64,000 bases of DNA from Candidatus Deianiraea vastatrix. GTDB taxonomy: Bacteria; Pseudomonadota; Alphaproteobacteria; Rickettsiales; Deianiraeaceae. The stretch is taken from positions 112,413 to 176,412 of the forward strand of contig NZ_CP029077.1 of assembly GCF_007993655.1 (NCBI RefSeq). Direction: 5' to 3'. Both the position numbers and the translations under genes were made by a program. Each line of letters begins with the position of its first letter. The first letter of the stretch is position 1. Below the pieces are notes generated by a model that made no database searches, was not told where the DNA came from, and saw nothing but the letters and a program-made list of their open reading frames with translations. Shown here piece by piece: positions 1 through 8,481 of the stretch.

Positions 1-167
1 AAATCTTTTCCAAACCCTAAACACATCCCCGAAATCACAATTTACCTCGACTGCGAAAGGGTTTTTTGGGGGTGAGCTTTGGGAAATTTCGATTACTAAA
101 AGAATTTTTGCCATTCAACTTAACAAAATTTACAGCATGATGTAAAAATAACCAGTTTTTATCGATG

Positions 168-239
168 TTATAAGAAAATCTCCCTTCCCACAATCTCCTC
201 AATTTTCACAGAACTCCCAACTTTTGCGACTTTTGCCCC
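168..239 (-). pseudogene. Duplicated 3' end of lysA (remnant)
   Basis: Bases 175-215 are an exact 41-base copy of bases 273-313, which encode the last residues of LysA. Read in the lysA frame, the remnant encodes a tail containing SSVKIEEIVGREIF and then stops at 168-170. Just upstream of the exact block the two copies still align but differ at several codons, for example Val-Ala-Lys-Val-Gly in the remnant against Val-Lys-Lys-Ile-Arg in lysA. A stop at 240-242 closes the frame, so this is no gene. The pattern fits replacement of the lysA 3' end by a diverged allele that left the old end behind, or a partial tandem duplication. Nothing else was recognised in bases 76-262. Confidence 0.7.
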
Positions 240-262
240 TTAAATCAAATCGATATCTACCC

Positions 263-1546
263 TCATTCCACAAAAATCTCCCTTCCCACAATCTCCTCAA
301 TTTTCACAGAACTTCGTATTTTTTTGACATTTGCATTTGACACAAGATACTCTGATATCAATGGATATGAGTTATATTCGCTAGACATTGATGAGCAGTA
401 GGCGGCCGCTGAGAGGGTTGCCACAAAATCACCGACTTCAATTGATGAAATTTGTCTATGTTTTGCAAAAAAATCTGAACTTTCGCATATTCTACCGCAA
501 ATATTATAAAATTCAGTTTCATTGTTTCTTTTTATCGGCAAAATATCGTGATGAGCGTTGTATAATGCAATACGAGGTAAATCATTCATTCCGCAATCTA
601 AAATAACAAATTTTTCACCATCACTTTCCTTTATGCAAAGCACTTTACCAAGTAAAATGCCAGAATTTGCAACTAAAAATCTTCCAGGTTCGATAATTAA
701 TTTTACACCAGATTTTATATAATCTCCAAAAATTTCCAATATGGTATCTCTATATTTTATAAAATCAAATATGCCGTCATCCTCTTTATATTTTACGCCA
801 AACCCGCCTCCAAGATCAATTTTTCTTATATTTATAGCAGAATTTTTGAGCCTATCCATTACATCACGCATAACTTTATATGCGGAGTGATAACTTTCGT
901 TTGAGAAAATTTGCGAACCAATGTGAATGCTAAAGCCAATTAAATCTATGTTTTTCATAGATAGTATTTGTGATATTTTATGTTCAGTAATATCACTTGC
1001 GCTTATACCAAATTTACTATCTTGACCAGCTGTTGCAATAAATTTATGAGTATTTACCGCTGTATTTTGGCGTATTCTAATTGCAATTTTCTGAACCACT
1101 CCCAATTTTTTTCCTATATTGTTAATTTTTTCAATTTCAGAAAATGACTCAACATTTATTTGTCCAATGCTGTTTTTTAATGCAAATTCAATATCGTAAT
1201 CGCTTTTTGCGGCGCCGGAAAATACTATTTTTGATGCAGGGATTTTTGCTTTTAGTGCGCGAAATATCTCTCCACCTGAGACGCAGTCTGCACCAAAATT
1301 CATCTGATGCATAATATTTAAGATGGAAATATTTGACAAAGCCTTGACTGCATAGCAAATTTCCGGTTCTAGTGGCTTGAGATTATTTTGAATTATTGAA
1401 GCAAAATCTTCGATTGCATTTTTATTATAAAGATAACATGGAGTGTCTGTTTTACTGCAAAATTCTTGTAAATTTAAGTCATTTGCGTGTAAAATATTAT
1501 TTTTGTATTTAAAATAATTTGTATAAAAGTTTTCCATGTTATTCAT
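263..1546 (-). CDS. lysA: Diaminopimelate decarboxylase
   Basis: This enzyme removes CO2 from meso-diaminopimelate to give L-lysine, the last step of the DAP pathway, in the cytoplasm with PLP. The 427-residue length suits the family. Visible landmarks are the PLP lysine in YAVKA (Lys68), the HIGSQ segment, the glycine-rich phosphate-binding DLGGGFG, the EPGR motif, and a C-terminal CGRICESSD segment corresponding to the catalytic CGPxCES motif, followed by AAAYCSSMSSEYN. The ATG overlaps the stop of dapE by one base (TAATG), so the two genes are probably translationally coupled. Having dapE and lysA together means DAP and lysine can be made, a capacity many intracellular Rickettsiales only partly keep. 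A copy of its 3' end lies just downstream. Confidence 0.95.
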   Translation of the reverse strand: MNNMENFYTNYFKYKNNILHANDLNLQEFCSKTDTPCYLYNKNAIEDFASIIQNNLKPLEPEICYAVKALSNISILNIMHQMNFGADCVSGGEIFRALKAKIPASKIVFSGAAKSDYDIEFALKNSIGQINVESFSEIEKINNIGKKLGVVQKIAIRIRQNTAVNTHKFIATAGQDSKFGISASDITEHKISQILSMKNIDLIGFSIHIGSQIFSNESYHSAYKVMRDVMDRLKNSAINIRKIDLGGGFGVKYKEDDGIFDFIKYRDTILEIFGDYIKSGVKLIIEPGRFLVANSGILLGKVLCIKESDGEKFVILDCGMNDLPRIALYNAHHDILPIKRNNETEFYNICGRICESSDFFAKHRQISSIEVGDFVATLSAAAYCSSMSSEYNSYPLISEYLVSNANVKKIRSSVKIEEIVGREIFVE

Positions 1547-2688
1547 TATTTTTTAAAATAAATATTCAAAATTTCAAGATAAATATCCGTCAAAATTTGC
1601 AAATCATCGCAAGAAACATGTTCGTCAATTTTATGCGCCATGGCGTTTTTCAGCCCAATTTCACAGGTATTTTTACAGTATTTTATAATATGGCGTCCGT
1701 CCGTTGTTCCGCCTTTGCAGTCAAGAGATGGCATGTTTCCAGTGATTTTGTCCGCAGCATCGCTTGCTATTTTGCTAATTTCATTACTGCCGTAAAAAAA
1801 GCTTTCGTTTGATATTTTATACTGCATGTCAAATTTGCCTTTTCCTGCGATCATTTCAAGGGTTTTATAGATAAATTCCGCTATTTTTTCGCCACTTTGT
1901 AAGTTGTTAAATCGCACATTAAACATGCAAGAAGCCTTATTTGGTACGACATTTGTTGATTTCATCTCATTTGAGCTTGAAACATCGACGAACTCTAAAT
2001 TTGTAGGCTCAAAAGCATCATTTCCCTCGTCAAATCGATGATTTTTCATCGCAGACATAAAAAAAGCCAAGGTTGTAATTGGGTTTTCAGCTTTTTGCGG
2101 ATATGCAACATGCCCAGCTGTTCCATGAAAATCAACCGAGAAATTAATGCTTCCACGACGCCCAATTCTAATGCTGTCGCCAATTTTCTCATCAGAAGTT
2201 GGCTCGCCAATTACGCATGCGTCGATTTTCTCTCCCATTTCATCGATGTGTTTTATCATTTTCTTTATTCCAAACTGTCCGCTATCTTCTTCATCTGCGG
2301 TAAGCAATATCGAAATTGTTTCGTTAAAATCAGGGTTTTGCTGTCTAAAACGACTAACGGCCGCAATAAAACATGCAATTGCCCCCTTCATGTCAACTGC
2401 GCCCCTGCCATAAATTATACCATCTTCCAAAAAGCCACCGTAAGGCTCAAAACGCCATTTATAGGCTTTTCCCTCATGAACGACATCAATATGTCCACAA
2501 AAACAGAAATTTCTCCCCGATTTTCCAAATTTTGCATATAAATTACCAGTTTTTTGCTCATTTTCGCCAAAATATTTCAAATCATGAGAAAAATCTGGCA
2601 ATAAAGTTTCAATATACTCAAAAATACCGCAATCTTTAGGGCTGACGCTTGGAAATTGTATTAATTTTTGCAGTATTTTCTCTTGCAT
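1546..2688 (-). CDS. dapE: Succinyl-diaminopimelate desuccinylase
   Basis: DapE hydrolyses N-succinyl-LL-diaminopimelate to LL-DAP and succinate in the succinylase branch of the lysine/DAP pathway. The 380 residues match the M20 metallopeptidase family. Metal ligands and catalytic residues are visible in order: GHIDVV (His), GRGAVDMKG (bridging Asp), TADEEDSG (catalytic Glu pair), a Glu in the VIGEPTS segment, and the C-terminal AMAHKIDE that supplies the last His. The dimerisation lid lies between, around GRRGSINFSVDFHG. It is the upstream partner of lysA, with a one-base overlap, and follows the COQ9-like gene by 4 bases in the same direction, so the block is probably one transcript. Confidence 0.95.
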   Translation of the reverse strand: MQEKILQKLIQFPSVSPKDCGIFEYIETLLPDFSHDLKYFGENEQKTGNLYAKFGKSGRNFCFCGHIDVVHEGKAYKWRFEPYGGFLEDGIIYGRGAVDMKGAIACFIAAVSRFRQQNPDFNETISILLTADEEDSGQFGIKKMIKHIDEMGEKIDACVIGEPTSDEKIGDSIRIGRRGSINFSVDFHGTAGHVAYPQKAENPITTLAFFMSAMKNHRFDEGNDAFEPTNLEFVDVSSSNEMKSTNVVPNKASCMFNVRFNNLQSGEKIAEFIYKTLEMIAGKGKFDMQYKISNESFFYGSNEISKIASDAADKITGNMPSLDCKGGTTDGRHIIKYCKNTCEIGLKNAMAHKIDEHVSCDDLQILTDIYLEILNIYFKK

Positions 2689-2692
2689 AAAA

Positions 2693-3250
2693 TTATTTTA
2701 AAAAACCCAATACTTTTTGTTTTATTTTTGATATTCCGCCTATTTTTGCAATATTTAATTCAAGTTTATCAACAATATCAATGCAATGCAATCCTTTTGA
2801 AATATCAATAAATGCCTTTATAAAAATACCAGATAGAATAACTCTTTTTGTGTAGTAATTAAAATCAAGACTAGCATCTTTAGCATTTTTCATAACAAAA
2901 TCAGCAAATTTATAGCTTATTTTGCCCAAGTAATGTGGATTTTTAATTAAATACATGCAAAATTTCTTTGCAAATATTTCATTTTGCATCATTTTTTCAA
3001 CAACGCTACTTGATAAAATCTTAACTTTATTTGTAAAACTTTGAATTGTGTCTATTTTATCCATGTCAATATCACTAAAAATTGTATCGCAGTAAATATC
3101 AATTAACGAAATAATATCTTTTGGAAATATTGCAGTGAGCATGGAGATTTTGATATTATTTTGATATGCAATTTTTTGTAAAGTTTGTATGGAAAAATTT
3201 TCGTTATTTGAGACGCTGTCTATAAATTTTATAAGCAGTAATTCGTGCAT
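2693..3250 (-). CDS. COQ9 family protein
   Basis: COQ9 proteins have a TetR-like helical fold, bind lipids and support hydroxylation steps of ubiquinone synthesis. This 185-residue protein shows the family hallmark near its C-terminus, an Asp-Ala-Ser-Leu-Asp-Phe-Asn-Tyr-Tyr-Thr-Lys-Arg block, followed by a hydrophobic helix that may contact lipid. The N-terminal FSIQTLQKIAYQNNI segment looks like the degenerate helix-turn-helix of the family. The ATG at 3250 is chosen because it begins just after the stop of the IalB-like gene; an ATG at 3277 would overlap that gene by 23 bases. A ubiB-family gene elsewhere in the window (16.0 kb) fits the same pathway. The family call rests on motif similarity. 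Confidence 0.75.
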   Translation of the reverse strand: MHELLLIKFIDSVSNNENFSIQTLQKIAYQNNIKISMLTAIFPKDIISLIDIYCDTIFSDIDMDKIDTIQSFTNKVKILSSSVVEKMMQNEIFAKKFCMYLIKNPHYLGKISYKFADFVMKNAKDASLDFNYYTKRVILSGIFIKAFIDISKGLHCIDIVDKLELNIAKIGGISKIKQKVLGFLK

Positions 3251-3254
3251 AATT

Positions 3255-3869
3255 TTACATAAAATCACAAAGTTCAATTAATTTTGCATATACATCTTGG
3301 AAATTATCGCAAGAATATGCATCAACGCCGTAGGTTCCAATTCGTGAATCACCTTTCACTAAAACACGCTTGGCGTATATCATGGATTTTACAATTTCGC
3401 TGTCAATACCTTGATGATTTGGTATTGCAATTGACTCTTTTGTATTTGCGGAAAACTGTTTTCCATCTACGCTTATTTGCACTATAGAGCCTGTTTTAAA
3501 GGAAAATCCCATTGAAATATTTACATCTTGTCGCTTTTTATTAAAGTAAATTACCATTAAATAGGCATCTCTTGAATCTTTGTGATTTCCAACTTTTGCA
3601 AAAGGTTTTGAAAATGCGTAGCAAATTTTTCTTCCATCAACATTGCCAACTAATACCTTCCAGTTTTTCATTGTAGCTTTTAGTAATGGAATTTTAGCTG
3701 GTTCCAATATATTTCCATCTTCATCGGTAAAGTAATCTTTAATATCTTCGTCCAAACTTTTATCATTGTTTAGAATTTCATCTTTTTGTTTATTTTGCGC
3801 AGCATTATTTACTGCATTTGATATATTTGAATAAAGCAATAAAATAGATATAATCAGTAGTTTTCGCAT
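3255..3869 (-). CDS. IalB-like exported protein
   Basis: The protein starts with a signal peptide, MRKLLIISILLLY up to about Ser-Asn-Ala, and has an acidic linker followed by a domain resembling invasion-associated locus B proteins: WKV, a GRKICYAFSKP segment with one cysteine, a strand with GFSFKTGSIV, and a second conserved cysteine near the end in YSCDNF. It is probably periplasmic or on the surface, with a disulfide between the two cysteines. Despite the name, IalB-like proteins are widespread in alphaproteobacteria and not proven invasins. The start at 3869 puts the signal peptide at residue 1 and begins one base after the holC stop; a start at 3893 would add eight residues and overlap holC. 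Confidence 0.65.
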   Translation of the reverse strand: MRKLLIISILLLYSNISNAVNNAAQNKQKDEILNNDKSLDEDIKDYFTDEDGNILEPAKIPLLKATMKNWKVLVGNVDGRKICYAFSKPFAKVGNHKDSRDAYLMVIYFNKKRQDVNISMGFSFKTGSIVQISVDGKQFSANTKESIAIPNHQGIDSEIVKSMIYAKRVLVKGDSRIGTYGVDAYSCDNFQDVYAKLIELCDFM

Positions 3870-3870
3870 A

Positions 3871-4350
3871 TCAAAGCACTTTTTCCCATACATTATTAAC
3901 CCTTTTAAAGAATTTGCAAGAAGAAAATTTCATATTTATTTTTTCCATATCAATTTCCTTGATGTAGTTTGCGCTTTCGTCAATTCCGCAGAAAATATAT
4001 GCAACTTTTAGCACCTCTTTTGTGTATTCGTAACTGCAAATTTCATGGATTTGCTCTGCAATTTTGTCATTTTGCTTTGCAAAGCAGATTGATGAAAAAC
4101 CGTCTTTAGTTTCAAATTTATCGGTTAAGTAAAAATGTTGTAAATTTATGTCAAATTTATCCAAAATAGTGCCATGGGGAATGAATTTTTCGCTGCTTAT
4201 TGTCCAAATTCGCCTGTCGCATTCTTGCATTAATTCGACGCTGTCGCAAACGATTATGCCGTAAATATTTTGAGACTCCATTGCAAGCACAAGGTTTGCA
4301 ACAACATCCTTAATTTCTTCATTTGCAATGTGATAAATCATTAATTCCAT
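3871..4350 (-). CDS. holC: DNA polymerase III chi subunit
   Basis: The chi subunit links the clamp loader to single-strand binding protein during replication. The 159 residues carry the family pattern: an N-terminal IYHIANEE strand and helix, the VCDSVELMQECDRRIWTIS region, and the FIPHGT motif after it. It is compact and soluble with no signal peptide. It lies between the HAD phosphatase gene (6 bases upstream) and the IalB-like gene (one base downstream), all minus strand, which suggests cotranscription. The family is divergent in Rickettsiales, so the call depends mainly on the DRRIWT and FIPHG motifs. Confidence 0.8.
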   Translation of the reverse strand: MELMIYHIANEEIKDVVANLVLAMESQNIYGIIVCDSVELMQECDRRIWTISSEKFIPHGTILDKFDINLQHFYLTDKFETKDGFSSICFAKQNDKIAEQIHEICSYEYTKEVLKVAYIFCGIDESANYIKEIDMEKINMKFSSCKFFKRVNNVWEKVL

Positions 4351-4356
4351 ATTCGA

Positions 4357-5256
4357 TTACGTTAGATCTTTGAGTACAAAATCCGGCTTTGCATCGTGCT
4401 TTTTTGACAGCCTTTCAAACTCATTTTTATCCAAAATATCGCCATTTAAAAGACTTCCATGAATTCCCGTTAAAACCAGTGCTGACTTGATATTTACACC
4501 GTTTGCGCCTTTTATATCAGTCTCAAAAGAGTCCCCAATTGCGATGATTTTTTCCTTGTTTATGTTGCCCAAGTAGTTGAAAATTTCATTATATATGTCA
4601 GCAAATGGCTTGCCAAAATATGAGACAGAGCCGCCGATTTCTTCGTAAAGTTTTGCAATATGACCAGCGCATAAGAAATCTAAATGGCCGTTTTTATCTT
4701 TTACAATCACGCCTTTTAGCTCGCCTTCTTTGGTAAATTGCGCATTTTTTGCCTTTTGCTTTACTATTATGTCAGGATTCACACATATCATTTTTAGATT
4801 TTTCCCTTTTGCAAGCTGAAGTTTTGCAGATATTTCGTCGTTTTCTTCACGCGTTTCAAACATTCCAAAAGAGACCAAAAAATCGGCTTCATTTAAATCA
4901 GAAACCCTTTGCAGTCCTTTGATATTTGCAATTAAATCAATGTCTAATTTATTGCCAAATCCGAAGTATTTACCGCCAAATTCGCCATTTTTACACTTGT
5001 TTAAGAAAAGCTCACCTGGTGTAAAGATTTTTTCATATAAATCCGTTGTAATTCCAACATTTTCAAGCCTTTGTGCTGTTTGAATTGCTGTTCGTGGGGC
5101 ATTTGATATAAATATTGCTCTTTTCCCCTGTTTTTTAATCTCTAAAAGCATTTCTTTTGCGCCGTCATAAAGCAAAGCGCCATCGTGAATAAGTCCGAAT
5201 ATATCTAGCAAAAATATATCAAAATCGTCTATAATTGTCTGAATTTTTGCAAACAT
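4357..5256 (-). CDS. HAD-IIA family hydrolase
   Basis: This 299-residue protein belongs to HAD superfamily subclass IIA (the NagD/TIGR01459 type). The nucleophile motif is DIFLLDIFGLIHDG, where the Asp before Ile-Phe-Gly is the likely nucleophile. Motif II is in KRAIFISNAPR, the lysine motif in YFGKP, and the metal-binding motif in GDSFETDIKGA. The substrate cannot be told from sequence; nucleotide or sugar phosphates are usual. The frame stays open upstream to 5691, but that extension overlaps dxr on the other strand and has no family similarity, so the ATG at 5256 is used. It is divergent from dxr with a 55-base gap that must hold both promoters. Confidence 0.85.
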   Translation of the reverse strand: MFAKIQTIIDDFDIFLLDIFGLIHDGALLYDGAKEMLLEIKKQGKRAIFISNAPRTAIQTAQRLENVGITTDLYEKIFTPGELFLNKCKNGEFGGKYFGFGNKLDIDLIANIKGLQRVSDLNEADFLVSFGMFETREENDEISAKLQLAKGKNLKMICVNPDIIVKQKAKNAQFTKEGELKGVIVKDKNGHLDFLCAGHIAKLYEEIGGSVSYFGKPFADIYNEIFNYLGNINKEKIIAIGDSFETDIKGANGVNIKSALVLTGIHGSLLNGDILDKNEFERLSKKHDAKPDFVLKDLT

Positions 5257-5311
5257 CTTGATTATTAATTTTTTATACTTTAAAATGCTGTTTAATAAAA
5301 AGCAAGTAATT

Positions 5312-6466
5312 ATGAAAAAAATTATTATCTTAGGTTCAACTGGTTCAATTGGGCAAAATACACTAGATATTGTGCGTAAAAATCCAGAAATGTTCGAGGT
5401 TTTGGCGCTTTGCTGTAAATCTAATGTCATCGAATTTGTGAGGCAAATACTTGAATTTCGTCCAAAATTTGTCGTCATGGAGGATGAAATTTTACTTGCG
5501 TCCGTTAAAACAAAAACTATACATTTGGGCTGTAAATTTATCGGTGGAAAGGGCTGTTTTAAAGATTTGGCTGCGCAAATTGACAAATTTGACTGCCTTG
5601 TCTCTGCAATTTCGGGATTTGCCGGCATGGAGCCGACTTTTACCCTTTTGCCAAAAGCAAAAACCCTTGCAATTGCGAATAAAGAAAGCATTATTTGTGC
5701 TGGAAAGTTTTTAAAAAATGAGGCGCAAAAACATAATGTAAAAATAATTCCAATAGACTCTGAGCATAACTCACTTTACCGCATTAAATCTGGAGTTTTA
5801 AACAATTCGGATATAGAAAAATACACAATTACTGCATCGGGCGGCATGGTTTTGGGAAAAAGTTTAGAGGAAATAAAAGCGTTAAAAGCTAAAGATATTG
5901 CCAATCCAAACTGGAAAATGGGGCAAAAAATTACGATTGATTCAAACACTATGGCAAATAAAGCGCTTGAATTAATGGAAGCATGCGTACTTTTTGACAT
6001 AAATTACAAGCAAGTTGACGCAATAATCCAGAGGCAGTCGATTATTCACGCAATGCTTTACTTAAAAGATGGCTCTGTGACTGCGTTTTTATCAAATCCA
6101 GACATGCAAATTCATATTGGTCATGCAATTTCAGATGGCGTTTTAAACATTAAAAATAGCGCGAAAAAACTTGACTTAATTGCCATTAAAAACCTAGATT
6201 TTGCCGAGATTTCTCATGAAAAATACAAAATGTTCTACCTTGGAAGATTTGCCTTGAAAGTAGGTCACGAAGCTCAAATTATTTTTAATGCAAGTAACGA
6301 GGTTGCAGTGCGGAAATTTATCGATGATCAAATAGGTTTTTGCGATATTGAAAAAATTGTTAGCAAATGCCTTGAGGCAGATTTTAGTGTAAAAATAAGC
6401 TCAATTGATGATGTAAAAAACCTCGATGAAATGGCAAGAAAATACGCAAATTCTGTAGCTTTATAA
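5312..6466 (+). CDS. dxr: 1-deoxy-D-xylulose 5-phosphate reductoisomerase
   Basis: Dxr converts DXP to 2-C-methyl-D-erythritol 4-phosphate with NADPH, the committed step of non-mevalonate isoprenoid synthesis and the target of fosmidomycin. The 384 residues fit the family. Seen in order are the dinucleotide-binding LGSTGSIGQNT at the N-terminus, NKESI, the metal-binding IDSEHNS, the catalytic-loop region ASGG, NPNWKMGQKITIDSNTMANK and a C-terminal FNASNEVAV. The start at 5312 places the NADPH-binding strand at residue 2; an upstream ATG at 5258 would add 18 hydrophobic residues not typical of the family. ruvA follows 6 bases after the stop. Confidence 0.95.
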   Translation: MKKIIILGSTGSIGQNTLDIVRKNPEMFEVLALCCKSNVIEFVRQILEFRPKFVVMEDEILLASVKTKTIHLGCKFIGGKGCFKDLAAQIDKFDCLVSAISGFAGMEPTFTLLPKAKTLAIANKESIICAGKFLKNEAQKHNVKIIPIDSEHNSLYRIKSGVLNNSDIEKYTITASGGMVLGKSLEEIKALKAKDIANPNWKMGQKITIDSNTMANKALELMEACVLFDINYKQVDAIIQRQSIIHAMLYLKDGSVTAFLSNPDMQIHIGHAISDGVLNIKNSAKKLDLIAIKNLDFAEISHEKYKMFYLGRFALKVGHEAQIIFNASNEVAVRKFIDDQIGFCDIEKIVSKCLEADFSVKISSIDDVKNLDEMARKYANSVAL

Positions 6467-6472
6467 TATTAT

Positions 6473-7090
6473 ATGATAGCAAAATTAATCGGAAAAGTTC
6501 ATGAAGTTTGCGAAGATAGGGTTCTGCTTGATGTCTCTGGCGTAATTTACGAAATAATTTGCCCAAGATCCACCCTTACAAATATAACATGTGGAGTGCA
6601 AATATGCCTTGAAATAGTCCATATTTTTCGTGAAGATGGGCAGTTTTTATACGGTTTTAGCACAAAAGACGAAAAATTCTGGTTCCTTGAGCTTACAAAA
6701 ATCAGCGGACTTGGTCCAAAATTTGCAATTAGCGTGCTTTCAACTCTAACGGTTGACGAAATTTACAGCGGAATTTTATCTCAAGACGAAAAACTGTTTG
6801 CAAAAGCAAATGGAGTTGGCGCGAAACTTGCAACTAGAATAGTGACTGAAATGCAGTCTGTTCTGAAAAAAATCGGCACCCAGAGTGTAAATAATGTAAA
6901 ATCTGTATCAAGTGTGCAGGCAAAAAATAGCAAAAATAACAGCCTGCTTGAAGCAACCGATGCACTGGTCGCACTTGGCTTTCAAAAATCCCAAGTGTAT
7001 CAGATTATATCGAAGAAATTTGCGGAAGATGGCGAAATTTCCACAGAGGATTTAATCAAGTTTTATCTGAGTTCCGTAGCCATGAAATAG
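6473..7090 (+). CDS. ruvA: Holliday junction helicase subunit RuvA
   Basis: RuvA binds four-way junctions and loads the RuvB motor during recombination and repair. The 205 residues show the N-terminal OB domain (MIAKLIGKVHEV), the central helix-hairpin-helix pair (ISGLGPKFAIS and ANGVGAKLATRIV), a Lys/Ser-rich flexible linker, and the C-terminal three-helix domain that touches RuvB (ATDALVALGFQKSQV). ruvB and ruvC are not adjacent; ruvA instead follows dxr by 6 bases and is probably cotranscribed with it. About 270 bases without a recognised gene follow before tRNA-Gln. Confidence 0.95.
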   Translation: MIAKLIGKVHEVCEDRVLLDVSGVIYEIICPRSTLTNITCGVQICLEIVHIFREDGQFLYGFSTKDEKFWFLELTKISGLGPKFAISVLSTLTVDEIYSGILSQDEKLFAKANGVGAKLATRIVTEMQSVLKKIGTQSVNNVKSVSSVQAKNSKNNSLLEATDALVALGFQKSQVYQIISKKFAEDGEISTEDLIKFYLSSVAMK

Positions 7091-7360
7091 TAAATTTTGT
7101 AGCTCTATAGTTGCTTGAGTGTGCACAGAGTATTTGCCAAGAATGTAAGTCAGTTTTTCTTAAGTAATGTGTTGCCGAGATGATAAAATATCCTGATTTC
7201 AAAGAGTAAATTTGATATAATGAATGCGTTAGATTTAATAAAGTTTATTACAAATAACTATAATAAATTGACTTTATAAATTGTCAATATTGAGTAATTA
7301 TTTTTTATTTAAAAAAAAACTTGCAAATTAAAAAAATGCTATATTAATTTTCTTAAGCTT

Positions 7361-7432
7361 TGGGGTGTCGCCAAGCGGTAAGGCACTGGTTTTTGATACC
7401 AGCATTCATAGGTTCGAATCCTTTCACCCCAA
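7361..7432 (+). tRNA. tRNA-Gln (TTG)
   Basis: A 72-nt cloverleaf can be folded by eye: acceptor stem TGGGGTG pairing with CACCCCA, a D-loop with AGCGGTAAGGC, anticodon stem CTGGT/ACCAG with loop TTTTGAT (anticodon TTG, Gln), and a T-loop GGTTCGAATCC. The CCA end is encoded at 7433-7435. The U1-A72 acceptor start is typical of bacterial tRNA-Gln. The unknown gene at 7485 follows 50 bases downstream, and its longer reading frame runs back through the tRNA. Confidence 0.97.
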
Positions 7433-7484
7433 CCACTTCTTTTTATTGTCAGCTTTTTTGTCTTTTTTGATTAATTTTTTAGTT

Positions 7485-8414
7485 ATGAACGCTAGTATAG
7501 TATCTATTGCAAAAGCAAAAGTTTACTTAGTTTGTCTTTCTATTATAGAAAAAACAGATTATTCAATGGGTTTTGATGAATTATTTTCTAATATCGAGAA
7601 AATTGTTCTAGTAAATGATAGAAATATTCTAGAATTTTTTTCCTCAAGAGATAGAGCTAGTTTTGTAAGCATAGTACTGAGGAATTGTAAATCAAGTCAA
7701 GATTTGCAAAATGTTGATATAGCTAGAAAAATTAGATCAGATGCACTGTTAAATATATGTGATAAACACATTTTAAATGATGCGAAGAAAAATATTGTTG
7801 CAAATATTGATAAAATAAAAAATAAAATCATAGAAAACATAAATATTATTGGCTTGCATAATGGAATTTCTGAGAAAGAAAAGAGGATTTTCCTTGAGAT
7901 TGTTTTTGATGATATATGTTATTGCCTTGCATCTAAATTTCAAAATTTTATTAAAGAAAATAACGATGTCAATAATGCAAAATGTAAGATTCTTTTTGAT
8001 AATTTTACATTACATATATCTTCCAATACAGAAAAAGCATTCCAGAAAGTTTTTAATTTTGATATAAAAAATTTCAATGATAATGCACTCAATATTGCAA
8101 ATTCTATTTTTAATGAGACTGTTTTGAGTATTGAAAGAATTAATAGCGAGCTATCTGCAGTCTCGAAAAATAGCATTAGACAAAGAGAAAATCTGCTAAA
8201 CATAAGGGAAAATGAAATTGAAAAAAAAGAAAGCGAGGTTGATGAAATGTTTAAGAAGAATCTTGAATTTAGTATTGAGTTGCAAAAGCGTGCATCTGAA
8301 ATTGATGCCAAAATGGACAAGATGGAGCTTGATAAATTAGAAATTAAAGAGTATATTAAAAAGATTAATGAAATTGCAAAGAAAGTTATTAATTTAACAG
8401 ATAATTTTATATAA
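7485..8414 (+). CDS. Hypothetical protein with C-terminal coiled coil
   Basis: I do not recognise this 309-residue protein. It has no signal peptide or membrane segment. The first two thirds are mixed helical with scattered cysteines, and the last 90 residues or so form a strongly charged heptad-like coiled coil rich in Glu and Lys (from about RQRENLLNIRENEIEKK onward). The frame is open back to 7365, but that part is the tRNA-Gln gene, so the ATG at 7485 is preferred. Codon usage looks like its neighbours. A weak inverted repeat (GATATA...TATATC then T-rich) at 8469-8488 may end the transcript, although it overlaps the stop codon of the convergent esterase gene. Confidence 0.6.
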   Translation: MNASIVSIAKAKVYLVCLSIIEKTDYSMGFDELFSNIEKIVLVNDRNILEFFSSRDRASFVSIVLRNCKSSQDLQNVDIARKIRSDALLNICDKHILNDAKKNIVANIDKIKNKIIENINIIGLHNGISEKEKRIFLEIVFDDICYCLASKFQNFIKENNDVNNAKCKILFDNFTLHISSNTEKAFQKVFNFDIKNFNDNALNIANSIFNETVLSIERINSELSAVSKNSIRQRENLLNIRENEIEKKESEVDEMFKKNLEFSIELQKRASEIDAKMDKMELDKLEIKEYIKKINEIAKKVINLTDNFI

Positions 8415-8481
8415 AATTATCAAGTATTATTTAATATACAGGTTAATTATACTTGTTTGCAGATAGTTGATATAGCTCGGG

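Noticed and set aside
1-75. Possible 3' end of a plus-strand gene entering from the left edge
   Set aside because: An open frame of 24 codons ends in TGA at 73-75, but it is too short to judge and no motif is visible.
401-408. GCGGCCGC (NotI-type site) in an AT-rich background
   Set aside because: It lies in the conserved lysA coding sequence and reads naturally in frame; no sign of vector or cloning sequence around it.
388-606. Plus-strand 72-codon frame inside lysA
   Set aside because: Antisense shadow of the lysA coding region with no protein character.
5257-5691. Longer N-terminus for the HAD phosphatase
   Set aside because: The open extension is antisense to dxr and lacks family similarity; the ATG at 5256 fits.
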